From positions 69,829,554 through 69,893,553 of the forward strand of contig OX485803.1 of NCBI GenBank assembly GCA_950295325.1: DNA of 64,000 bases, in the 5' to 3' direction. The stretch is from Polytrichum commune (taxonomy: Eukaryota; Streptophyta; Polytrichopsida; Polytrichales; Polytrichaceae). Below, in pieces: positions 34,736 to 44,956 of the stretch; within the stretch, counting starts at the first letter, position 1, and each line of letters opens with the position of its first letter. The notes beneath the pieces were generated by a model. That model ran no database searches, was not told where the DNA came from, and was given only the letters and a program-made list of their open reading frames with translations. Both the position numbers and the translations under genes were made by a program.

Positions 34736-35812
34736 ATTTTGGGCTCAAGAAGGCATGGCTTGCCTCTTTGTCAACACATGAGACATTTCTTCCATTCATT
34801 GAGCCTCAAGGTACAAAAGATTTGGCCTTGGCTTAAGGCTTCTAGCCTTGCCCACAATGCCATCGTCTTACATTCGGTCCTCGGCAACTTGGCTTGGCTT
34901 GGTCCGCAAAGCCAACTTTAAACATTTTGTCCGCGGGACAAATTGGTTTGGTGCCACAAAACCAATTTCTAATAGTTTGTCCGCAAAACAAACATGTTTT
35001 GCCTTGGTAGCACAAAGCCACCTTCCCACACTCCGTCCGCGGCACGAACATGAATTGCCTTGGTAGGACAAACCCACCTCCCAACATTCCGTCCGCGGCA
35101 CAAGTATGATTTGCTTTGGAAGCATAAATCCACCTTTCAACATTCCGTCCGCGGCACCAACATGTTTTCCCTAAGTAAATTGGACCAAACAATTTGCACT
35201 CATTTCTTTGGGACCTACTTTGGCTAAAGCCACTTGTGGTGATGCGCCGCCAAACTTCTCTTTGGGACCATCGGCTTCAATGCTCTTGCAAACTTGATGG
35301 TCCCCACCATGTCCTCAAGAAGCCTTAGGGACTTAAACAAGGCATCCACCACCCACTTTTAAAACCCCACCTAAAGGATGCATTTCTTAGAAAGCTCGTC
35401 CGTTTTAGGTGTATCCTTCATTTGTGCGTTTGAATAGCGCACATAGGCCTTAAGAGGCCCCGGGTGCCTCATTAGCACCAAATTCATTCCAACATCAATA
35501 CCTTCCAAGCATTTCGAATTGGAATTTCAATCCAACATTAATGCCCTCCAAGGTTTTGGGTGCATTCGGTATTCTAGCCCCCGAATACTTTTCGAGGTTT
35601 GCGGGAGCCTTTTCAAAGCATTCCTCCATTTTCCTCACCGAATCCACCCTCATGCCCACCATTGTCATTAGAATCAATGGTATGGTCAAAATCCACTTGC
35701 ACATGATCCTTGTTCCAATTTGAGCCTCACAACCTTTTGGAAACCCCGGGCTCACCATCATAACCCGCATTTTTGATAGCCATGTCTCCTTCAAAGTGCT
35801 AGCTCAAATATT
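34736..35812 (-). pseudogene. Gag/leader region of copy C with short tandem repeats
   Basis: No intact gag is seen. About 34895-35165 holds four to five imperfect units of about 58 bp containing gtccgcggcac-aa and tt(t/g)gccttgg-agcacaaa. The flanking ORF 35495-35794 shows no retroviral Gag feature. This region therefore appears to be a decayed leader or gag. Confidence 0.5.
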
Positions 35813-35832
35813 GGAACCCTGCTCTGATACCA
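35813..35832 (-). other. Primer-binding site (initiator Met-tRNA type)
   Basis: On the minus strand TGGTATCAGAGCAGGGTTCC follows the 5' LTR after a two-base spacer (CT). TGGTATCAGAGC is the standard plant LTR-retrotransposon PBS complementary to the 3' end of initiator methionine tRNA. Confidence 0.93.
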
Positions 35833-35834
35833 AG

Positions 35835-36807
35835 TGTCGCAACCCTTGCTAGGTCCCTTAACAATCTTGCCAATTTTCGTTTCTAGCAAAGGTTACGAGC
35901 GCTAACCATTCGCATTCCGCCATGCTAATGGTTAGCTCCTCTTACCCCGGACCAATAGTTCATAGGAGGGAACCAACCCTCCTACTTTGCTTTCGGGACT
36001 CACCCCTTAATTGGTAACCCATTTCCCCAATGTGGACTTCCATCCATGGAAGTCCAATCCTATGTTGATCATCGCATTGCCGGAGCAACACTACAACAAC
36101 CCGAAGCATACTAGGCAACTATGGCCTCACAATAGGCCAAAGCCCATGGAGGCCTTGCCGTTCGGCCTCGGGTGGGTGAGGCCACACCACCTCACCCATA
36201 TAAGCCTCTAGGACTCTACACGGAGCCCCTACCCCACCGCCAACCAACCTCTTGTCTCTCTACCAAGAGTTGGGGCCAAGTGGACATTTTCCTTTAGCTG
36301 CTGGGCCTAGAACCCCCCCAGCAGCTTCAGACCATCATAACTTCCTTGTATGATGTCTGATCATAACAACCAACCACTCCATCCTCATCTACGCTTCACG
36401 TAGATGCCGATGGACTCCTCACTTGCCCCATTCGGGCAAGTCTTGAGGAAGTTATGCGTGTTTGAACCTTGGCAGTCCCGGGAATCACTCCCAGGCACTG
36501 CTGTACCAGGGCGCTGTCCCGGGACAGCGCCCCACTCAAATGGCCATAACTCCTAGCTCACACCTCCGATTGAGGTGTTCTTGAGCTTTCTAGAATCACC
36601 ACGCCATGAGCTACGCATAGCTCATGGCCTTACCCTTGTGCCTCCTAGTCTTCGTGGGTGGGAGGCGTTCCCAACGCCCGGGGCCCTCACCCACACTAGG
36701 ATCACTTGGGCCCTCTCACCAACGGCGCCACAAGTCCCGGGTGTCACTCCGGGGTCCCCCTTGTGCCCATGGTGTTTCGGGCACTCCTCATGGAGAGGTG
36801 CGCGACA
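35835..36807 (-). repeat. 5' LTR of chromovirus copy C
   Basis: Same 973-bp sequence as 29751-30723, 6084 bases apart. The ORF translations within the two LTRs coincide. Confidence 0.94.
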
Positions 36808-36834
36808 GGTACATCCACCCACACCAGGTAGGGG

Positions 36835-37375
36835 TTTGGGTCGGTCGACCCAAACCTGATAAGGGTCAGTCGACCCAAACCTGATAAGGGTCAGGAAAAA
36901 ACCCTAACACACTGGGGTAGGGGTTTGGGTCGACCGACCCAAACCTCACAAGGGTGCATCCACCCACACCAGGTAGTGGTTTGGGTCGGTCGACCCAAAC
37001 CTGACAAGGGTCAGAAAAAAAAACCCTACCACACTGGGGTAGGGGTTTGGGTCGACCGACCCAAACCTCACAAGGGTGCATCCACCCACACCAGGTAGTG
37101 GTTTGGGTCGGTCGACCCAAACCTGACAAGGGTCAGAAAAAAAAACCCTACCACACTGGGGTAGGGGTTTGGGTCGACCGACCCAAACCTCACAAGGGTA
37201 CATCCACCAACACCACGTAGGGGTTTGGGTCGGTCGACCCAAACCTGATAAGGGTCAGACAAAAACCCTAACACACTGGGGTTGGGGTTTGGGTCGACCG
37301 ACCCAAACCTGTTAAGGGTCAGACATAAACCCTAACACACTAGTGGACAGGTTTGGGTCGGTCGACCCAAACCTC
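36835..37375. repeat. Dyad array, right part (about nine sites)
   Basis: Continuation of the array at 29531. Sites occur at about 36835, 36921, 36979, 37047, 37105, 37165, 37220, 37288 and 37351, plus a half site at 36869. Each about 126-bp higher-order unit has two dyads with opposite central dinucleotides (AC then GT) and a consistent spacer phrase. Confidence 0.93.
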
Positions 37376-39616
37376 ATAGGGTCAGACTCAAAACCTGCCA
37401 ACACTAGTGTAAAGGTGAAGGTTCGCCCAAGTACACCACAAAATCCGGCGTATAATGCGGCGGATATTGCGTGGTGTGTTGAATTTGAGCTCATTGCAAA
37501 GTTCACGGTGGGCTTGCATGCTGTGGATAGGTGCTCATGAACTTGCATGCTATGGATAAGTGCTCATGAACGGCAGCATGCACGAACCTTGAAGTACAGC
37601 TCCTACTAAGAGTTCTCTCTACGAATTCCACAGCGGGAGAAGAGAAAAAAAGGACCGACTTTTGGGGGGTGCGCCCCTTTATACTATCCACCTCCGCTTC
37701 CCAGACTTAGTCATTGGATGCCTTCCCCGCCTTCTTCTCTTGCAGAGGTTATTTCAAACCTCCTGACATAATTCCCCGTTTTCTGTTTATAGTAGAAAAA
37801 TGCGCATCTATCAATGCCCCTCTGATACCCCAGCCGTCATATGACTTAGTCTATGTTATTTAATCTATTTGTTTTGTTTTGTGTGGATATGACATACGCC
37901 ATTGGGAGGAAGGGTGGCGGCCACATTAATTTTTTCAAGTATCATCAAGGTATATTTTAACCAATATGTAGACCCAAACACAACTCCATTCAATGCTTTC
38001 AAGTGTAAACCTATTTAGGTGGGGTTTGGGCCATTTGGAGGCTGCAATTATGAGAGAGTTTCCAAGGCTTGAGGCCATTGTCATGATGAATAGAATTATT
38101 TATTTGTCCCCCCTAAACCCTAAACCCTAGAACCTTGCTCTATTATCTCGCATGCAAGAGTGGCAATGACGAACGTATGTGGACGTTGTTAAGGGGATAC
38201 TAACTACCAATGTCCCTTTCTAGTTCAATCTTTTAATGTTACTTGAATCCATCCTCAAGTTCACTTCAAGTTTACTAATGTGTGAGAGCAAAACATCCAA
38301 GATTGGACCCTAAACCCTTATAACATCCACAACATGAAATACGCATTGACTAAATACAAAACCAATTAGGATATCATGTTTAAACGTCCCATATAACATA
38401 TTAACATGATCAAGATTGTATTTACTATGACCTTCCGATTAGACTCTTCTTCATAATATTATGCAAACAATATCTGTTATATCTTCCTCCATTATCTAAT
38501 ACACGTGGAGAGAACAATGAATAACAACATGATGTTGTGCTTCTCCGATTTACTTTTACATGACATTCCATATATTAAATACATCATGAACGATGGTTTA
38601 TTAGCGACTAATATGTGATTCCCTAAAGTGAGCGAAACATCCAAAGTTGGACCCATAGCCCCTATTAACATCCACAATATTTCATGTTATTTGAATAAAC
38701 ACACGACCAATCAATATATCGCGTTTAAACGTCTCAAATAACAAATTAACATAATCAACATCGTCTTCACTATAACCTTCCTATAAGACTCTTCTCACGA
38801 GTAAGACAATGTAATACATTGACATTGGATAGATTAATATGTTATAACCCTATCTCCTATCTCCTAAACCCTAAACCCTAAACCCTAAACACCAAATGTA
38901 GTTGTGGTTCACTGATGCCCCCATATACAAACAACATCTATTTTATCTTGCGCCATCATCTAATATACATGGAAGGAACAGGGAATAACAACATGATTGC
39001 TTGAATGGCTTCATTTGATGTTGTGCTTATCCCATTTACTCTTATATCACAATCTATATATTAAATATATCATGAACCATGATTTATTGGCGACTATGTG
39101 ATTCGTGAAAGTCACGATCTAAGGGATGTACTTAAAACTTGAGCATGTTCGCATTTTCAAATAAGGATCGTGCATTTCAAAACCCTTGCAAAATGCAGTT
39201 GGGGAAGGTATTCATTTATTAGGCTCCACACTCAATTATTCTAAATTGTTCCACATGTTGGGGGGTGTGTGTAATCTTTTTTTTTTCATTCAATATCGTG
39301 TGAATTGTTGGCATCATTGGTAAAGACTAAATGTGAATGGTTACATCGTTAAATATAACGCAATTATATGGTTTTTCTAACATGCTCAAACAAAAGAGAA
39401 ACCAATGCCTTCAATGATTTTGGAAAATTTAGGGTATGGTGTCATGTAAGTAGGGGATAAGTATTAGTTTAGCATAAAGTTTTGTTGTAAGAATGCGCTG
39501 GCTATATAAATGGTTAGTTTTGTAGAATAACACATTTTATGTAGCACCTTAGGGTACTCCATAGTTCTTTTGAAAAAACTAATAAGGGTTTAGAGCAGGG
39601 TCCAAAAGAACCTAAA
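37376..39616. other. AT-rich spacer with diverged tandem duplication and telomere-like repeats
   Basis: No gene is recognised. About 38290-38460 resembles 38631-38800, and 38461-38630 resembles 38925-39115, so an A-B-A'-B' duplication is present. CCCTAAA runs occur near 38108-38130 and 38864-38890. An ACACTAGTGT palindrome sits near 37404. Confidence 0.55.
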
Positions 39617-39872
39617 CCCTAAAATTTGCTAATTTGAGATTTTCTCTTCTCTCAAATTAATATATGAACCACAACAACATAGTGTAATGTTTGGGTCGTC
39701 CTACCTAAACCATCTTCATATGAGATCTTAATTGCGTTCTTGATATGAACACCCGCTTCAAAGTATTTGCATCTTACAATATTCTCCAATGTACGTGCGA
39801 TTTTATCCATGTTCTTATATTTGTAACTTTCTCAAAATGCCGAAAAAATCCCAAATTAATGAATATACCGAT
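39617..39872. mobile_element. Short MITE-like derivative or ends-only relic of the CMC-like family
   Basis: The left side, from 39617 (CCCTAAAATTTGCTAATTTGAGA), is a degenerate version of the giant element's left end, including the TCTCAAATTAATATATG hairpin arm. About 200 bases on, 39690-39872 matches the giant element's right end in direct orientation (acacccgcttcaaagt-tttgcatcttacaa, tctcaaaatgcc, then tgaatata). Left and right ends about 255 bp apart look like an internal-deletion derivative. The target duplication was not resolved. Confidence 0.5.
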
Positions 39873-40499
39873 TAAAACAAATGCAGCCTACAAAATTAGT
39901 GACTTAGCCTATAAAATTTTGAAAGTGTAGGACAAAGAGCCTATGGACAATTTAAAAACATAGGATATCAACCTATGTGATAAAAAACATTTAGGAAATT
40001 TTGCCTAAATTTTTTTTAAAAGAGAGGATTTTAGCCATTCATCCTTCTTCAAATTGGGAAATTAGTTGGCCTAAGTACATATCTTTAGGCTATATCTTGC
40101 AGGAAGAGTAGAGGTTGAATGAGAACATGGTGAGAACTTTCACCCTTGAACTCATTTGAATTTTAGCAACCTTTCATAACTTATAATCAACTCTTTAAAA
40201 AAGACTTGGTTAATCCTTGGCCTTCAAACGTGGTGAAAGGCTTAGCCAGGTTCAATTCCTGCCAAGGATCCCACTTAGTACTCAAATTTTGATTTTAAAA
40301 CCTACAACATTAAAAGATATGAAGGATTTTAACCTACTAAAAATTAGTTTTGAAGGCAATTGGCGAGGAACTTACAAACTCAAAAGGTTTTCAACTTACA
40401 AAAAGTTGATATTGTAGAATGCAACCTATGCTATGAGGCAAATAGCCTATGTACTCTTAAAGAGGTAGGCCCGCTAAGGGTTTAGAGTCAAGCTTTAGG
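39873..40499. other. Spacer with inverted/direct AT-rich short repeats
   Basis: Contains repeated phrases such as tagcctat(g/a)-a and caacctatg-ta (near 39904-39980 and 40423-40455). No gene is seen. A T-arm-like ggttcaattcc near 40248 is discussed among rejected items. Confidence 0.4.
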
Positions 40500-41446
40500 T
40501 TTTAGGGTTCCCTGTAACCCTGTTTCCGTGGGTGCCCTAAACCTGTGGGCACCCTATTCATGCGGTTGGGGGCCAATTCCCGAGGCAAACAAAACCCCAA
40601 CCGTCACATTTTTTCATTCTTTCTCTCTCTCTCTCTCTCTCCGCGCCAAGCTTACGCTCCGCGCTTTGCTTGGAAGCGCCGCCTCTCCTGAAGCGCCGCT
40701 TTCGCAAAGCGCCACGGCGATTCAGGCTTGGTGTGGGTTTTCTTCACATTCACCCGCGTTTTGCTTTCTTCTAATTCTTCTATTTCCCTCCTTCCTCTTG
40801 CTCTACAATAGAATAGCCGCAGTGCAATCTTGGAAGTTAGGGTTTATTTTGAAAGAAACAGAAACATACGGAGGAGGGTTTTCGAGCGTGAGTGTGAAGG
40901 AAATTAGTCCAAGACTGTTGAAGAGTGTTGGAAAGTGCTGAGGGAAGTTAGTAGAACATTGTGTAGGAGATAAAGCTTCTGTTTGGGAGGTCCAGGTGTT
41001 TGAACTGGAAGTTTTAGGAGTGCTTGTGAAATTCAAGAGTTCTTTAAGAGTATCAAGAGTTGTTTGAGAGTTTTCGAAGTCGTTTGAGAGATTCAGTAGT
41101 TTTGTGAGGGATTCAGGAGTGGGTTTAGACATTTCGAAGTCTTTTGAGAGGTTTAGTAGTTGTGTGTGAGATTCAGGAATTGGTTTAGACATTTCGAAGT
41201 CTTTTGAGAGATTCAGTAGTTGTGTGTGAGATTCAGGAGTTAGTTTAGACATTTCGAAGTCTTTTGAGAGATTCAGTAGTTCTGTGTGAGATTCAGGAGT
41301 TGGTTGAAAGATCCAAGAGCTGTTTGAAAGAGTTGATAGTTGTTTGAAAGTTTCTCATTGAACTTTCTCACAGTTTGTTTGATATTGAGAATTATTGGAA
41401 GAACAACCTGCTCTACTCCAAATTGTCTGCACAACATCTTTGAAAG
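40500..41446 (+). promoter_or_regulatory. Probable promoter and 5'-UTR exon of the ParB/methyltransferase-like gene
   Basis: A (TC)n tract at about 40617-40641 and a GC-rich zone with gcgccgc words mark a plausible core promoter or leader. The following sequence has no initiating ORF. A donor-like ctttgaaag|gtattg lies near 41446, and the matching acceptor tcttacag precedes the ATG at 42001. The leader also contains the 60-bp tandem repeats listed separately. Exon extent is inferred. Confidence 0.4.
41035..41345. repeat. Tandem repeat, 60-bp units in the leader
   Basis: About four units of the type tttgagag-ttcagtagtt, tgtgtgagattcaggagt and tttagacatttcgaagtc. On the minus strand it reads as an exact 20-residue periodic peptide (QLLNLSKDFEMSKP...), which is probably a by-product because the unit length is a multiple of three. 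Confidence 0.85.
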
Positions 41447-41558
41447 GTATTGTATTTTATTTTAACCAATATGTGTTTGTAGATTCACGGTGTTGTAGCA
41501 TACACAATGCATAAGCATTGTATATGCTACATGCCAAGTTTAAAAAATATATTAAAAT

Positions 41559-41971
41559 AATACTGTTTGGGGAGACGACCCAAACACAGCCTATTGTTTG
41601 GGTCGACCGACCCAAACACAGCCTCTTGTTTGGGTCGACCAACCCAAACACAGCCTCTTGTTTGGGTCGACCGACCCAAACACAGCCCCTTGTTTGGGTC
41701 GCTCGACCCAAACAAAGTCTTCTAATTATAAACTCATAAAGAAATCCATGATATTTTGCATCAATATAAAATTCACATCAACCCAAAATAATAATCAAGG
41801 AATGTATCAAGGAAAAGTATCAAGGAATCCTGCATGTCACAAACAATATAAAATGCAAATCCACCCAATAATCACAACATTCTTATTATCATTACAAATG
41901 ATGCTGAAATATAAAAATACACAATCCACCTAAACCTATTCATGTCATAGATGTTTGGGTCGAACGACCGA
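41559..41971. repeat. Dyad cluster in intron 1
   Basis: One degenerate and four good dyads at about 30-bp spacing (41559, 41599, 41629, 41660, 41690; phrase acagcc-cttg between them) and a further one at 41950. Central dinucleotides include AC, CT and AA. They lie in the inferred 5'-UTR intron of the ParB-like gene. Confidence 0.9.
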
Positions 41972-43335
41972 AACTAACCTTGCACATTATTTTCTTACAG
42001 ATGGCTCCAAAGAAAAGACCCGGCGAAAGGTGGTTTATGCCTGCGCCGGACATGTTGTGGTAGGAGCACGAAACCCCGCAGGATGACTCCTATTCCCCTA
42101 AGGACGGGCTTGTCCTCGCTTGGTCTATTCAAGTAGTCAAAGCCTCAACATACAAAATGATTTTTGTTGTCAAGGTGGGAACCGTGGAGAAACACACCTG
42201 GGCGACTCTTGCGGGATGGGAGGTCGCATCGGTACAGTCTCTTGGAGACTATACCGACGTCATCCTCGAGAACTCGGCTGTGCAGAACGCGCATATGTTC
42301 ATGCACCAGTTCTCCGAGCCTTTCGACGCACTCTATGCAAGAGAGTCCTGTGTCGAACCGGAAGTTATCAAGCCGGAGACAATATTTATCGATGGGAGTA
42401 CATCGAATACCAAGGTCTCAAGCCGGTTCACAAAACTAAAACATGCAATAACCGTGCTGAACAGGGGCCTGCAAAGCAAAACCAAATCACAGCAACCTGT
42501 GAGGCGGAAAGCTCCCACAGAGGAAGGAGCAGGGTCGTCAAGACCTCAATCGGTGAGGATGCCGCTACCAGTACCGGCTGACTCGCGTAGGACCACTCCC
42601 TCCCAAACACCTACGAATAGTGAGACACCTACACCTTCTGGGAGCCGTCAAACAACTCCATCCAAGAGGGCGAGAGAGTCATCTGTGATGACTGACGAGC
42701 CAGTCTCACCGGAGATGCGCATGCCGAAGCCAGGCGAAGAGGTGGATGCAGGGGAGCTGCAGAAAATTGTGAACAATTTCACGATGAAATGCTCCCACTG
42801 TTTTTTCATGGGCAGGGATTTCAAGTTCGACGTGAACATCAGCCAGTGCCATCTAGCGCCACCGGAGAAGTGTGTCCGGGCAAAGGAGGACGCCTACGTT
42901 GACTGGATAATCGCGCAGATCGTTTGCGAGCAGTTTAAAGATGACAGGCAAACGATTGTAGTGATGCCACAAGGTCTCAAGAAAATGCCTACACCTGAAA
43001 TGTGGCCAACAATTCAGAAGGGCGATTTTTGGCTGATAGACGGCCAACACAGCGTGGAGGCATCCAAGAAAATCCAACTCATGAATGAGTGGGATGATCC
43101 CAACAATCAGAAGGAAAAGCTGAAGGTTTGGAAGGCACTGGTGGTGTGGTCTGACGACGAGACCAAGCTCAGCGACATCTCCCGGTACTTCAATATGGGA
43201 AACAAGAAGAGGGCTTACCAAGCTTCCTGGATAAGGAATATCATGGCCTCGCGGGAGGTGTGGGAGTTCTATGGTAGGCCTCCCAAGGAGAGGGAGAATG
43301 CAAAGGACAAGAATCCCAAGTGGGAGGTGAATATT

Positions 43336-43456
43336 GTTTGGGTCGACCGACCCAAACTCCTGGTGCAGCCTTGTTTATTTAGTTTGGGTCGATCGACCCA
43401 AACAACTGTTGCAGTCTTGTGTTTTTTTTTAGTTTGGGTCGATCGACCCAAACTCT
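43336..43456. repeat. Dyad cluster in intron 2 (three sites)
   Basis: Sites at about 43336, 43382 and 43434. The last two have centre AT and are perfect 20-bp palindromes. All lie within the 43327-43543 intron. Confidence 0.93.
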
Positions 43457-44282
43457 TGTTGTAGATGTTGGTCATGATATGGTTTGGAAATCACATGTAC
43501 ATATCTAACACGCATTCAAATGTTCTGTTTTGTTCACGTGCAGGATTTCAAATACCAAATGATCAACAAATTCTCCTCTATTGATAATTCGAGCCACAAG
43601 CAAAAGAAATACAGCGACCTCAAGGGGGAGATTTACTTGATTACAGCATCGGACTCAGTTTGGAGGAAGTGGAAAAACCGTGTTTGAAAAGCACGAGACG
43701 GGGGATTTGATCGACCCCGACACTAGCGCTTTCTTTAGCCTGGCCTCGCGCTTCAAGCAGATGAAGCCTCTCGTGAGAGAGTTCTTTAGAACTCTTCAAG
43801 GTCTGTCAGAGACAGAGGTGGAGAAGGCGGCATCGCACATCCTGCACGTGGCACCCACGGCGAAGAGGTGTTGGGTGCACCCGAAGATTGTCTTCCAAAA
43901 GCCCAAATCCTTCGTTCCTTCATGCTACACCATGAAGGAATGGACGGAGAACAGGAAAAAGAAGACGACTATCGTGCAGGAGCTGCATAAATTGGTGCCA
44001 GAGAGGAATATTGTCGTGGACGGCGAGGTTCATGAGGCTAACTGGAGAGCATTCAAAGATGAATATAAGTTCACCAGTGCCTCCATGGCGGCTCTAATAA
44101 GGGAAGCGGGGGACGACTTCTTGCGTGCCAAGATGGTGAAGGGTGGGAAGAACCGGGCGCTTCCGGATCACACAGCGCGTGCGTTCTCGAACTTCATCAA
44201 GGAGAAGAAGATTGTCAAGTTTGAAGGGGACGCTTACTTCAACCTTGTCACCTTCGAGCCTTTGAAAATTCAGGGCTGGCCA

Positions 44283-44287
44283 GGTCA
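44283..44287. repeat. TSD of deleted chromovirus copy D (GGTCA)
   Basis: GGTCA at 44283-44287 and 48802-48806. Removing the element and one copy joins WPG to QDARMAI in frame. Confidence 0.93.
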
Positions 44288-44956
44288 TGTCGCGCACCTC
44301 TCCATGAGGAGTGGCCGAAACACCATGGGCACAAGGGGGACCCCGGAGTGACACCCGGGACTTGTGGCGCCATTGGTGAGAGGGCCCAAGTGATCCTAGT
44401 GTGGATGAGGTCCCCGGGCGTTGGGAACGCCTCCCATCCACGAAGACTAGGAGGCACAAGGGTAAGGCCATGAGCTATGCGTAGCTCATGGCGTGGTGAT
44501 TCTAGAATGCTCAAGAACACCTCAATCGGAGGTGTGAGCTAGGAGTTATGGCCATTTGAGTGGGGAGCTGTCCCGGGACAGCGCCCTGGTACAGCAGTGC
44601 CTGGGAGTGATTCCCGGGACTGCCAAGGTTCAAACAGGCATAACTTCCTTACCACTTGCCCGAATGGGGCAAGTGAGGAGTCCATCGGCATCTACGTGAA
44701 GCGTAGATGAAGATGGAGTGGTTGGTTGCTGGAATCAGACATCATACAAGGAAGTTATGATGGTCTGAAGCTGCTGGGGGCTTCTAGGCCCAGCGGCTAA
44801 GGGAAAATGTCCACTTGGCCCCAACTCTTGGTAGAGAGACAAGAGGTTGGTTGACGGTGGGGTAGGGGCCCCGCGTAGAGTCCTAGAGGCTTATATGGGT
44901 GAGGTGGTGTGGCCTCACCCACCCGAGGCCGAACGGCAAGGCCTCCATGGGCATTG

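Larger units (their letters stand above)
29751..36807 (-). mobile_element. Full-length, pol-defective Ty3/gypsy chromovirus (copy C)
   Basis: Two 973-bp LTRs, 29751-30723 and 35835-36807, lie at a constant offset of 6084 bases and look identical in every stretch compared. PBS, polypurine tract and 5-bp duplications are all present. The 5.1-kb interior has decayed protease, reverse transcriptase/RNase H, integrase and chromodomain pieces on the minus strand, but no intact gag and no recognisable RT catalytic core. Matching LTRs with a dead interior imply recent mobilisation by proteins supplied in trans. Confidence 0.93.

Noticed and set aside
29531-37375. CRISPR-like array of short palindromic repeats
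   Set aside because: Spacers are themselves repeated phrases, there are no cas genes, and the context is a eukaryotic transposon.
40213-40268. tRNA gene candidate (tccttggc ... ggttcaattcc ... gccaagga)
   Set aside because: Acceptor-like and T-arm-like pieces are present, but only about 56 bases long with no anticodon arm; at most a tRNA-derived scrap.
40803-41252. Minus-strand ORF with 20-residue repeats
   Set aside because: Produced by the 60-bp tandem repeat in the probable leader; no other support.
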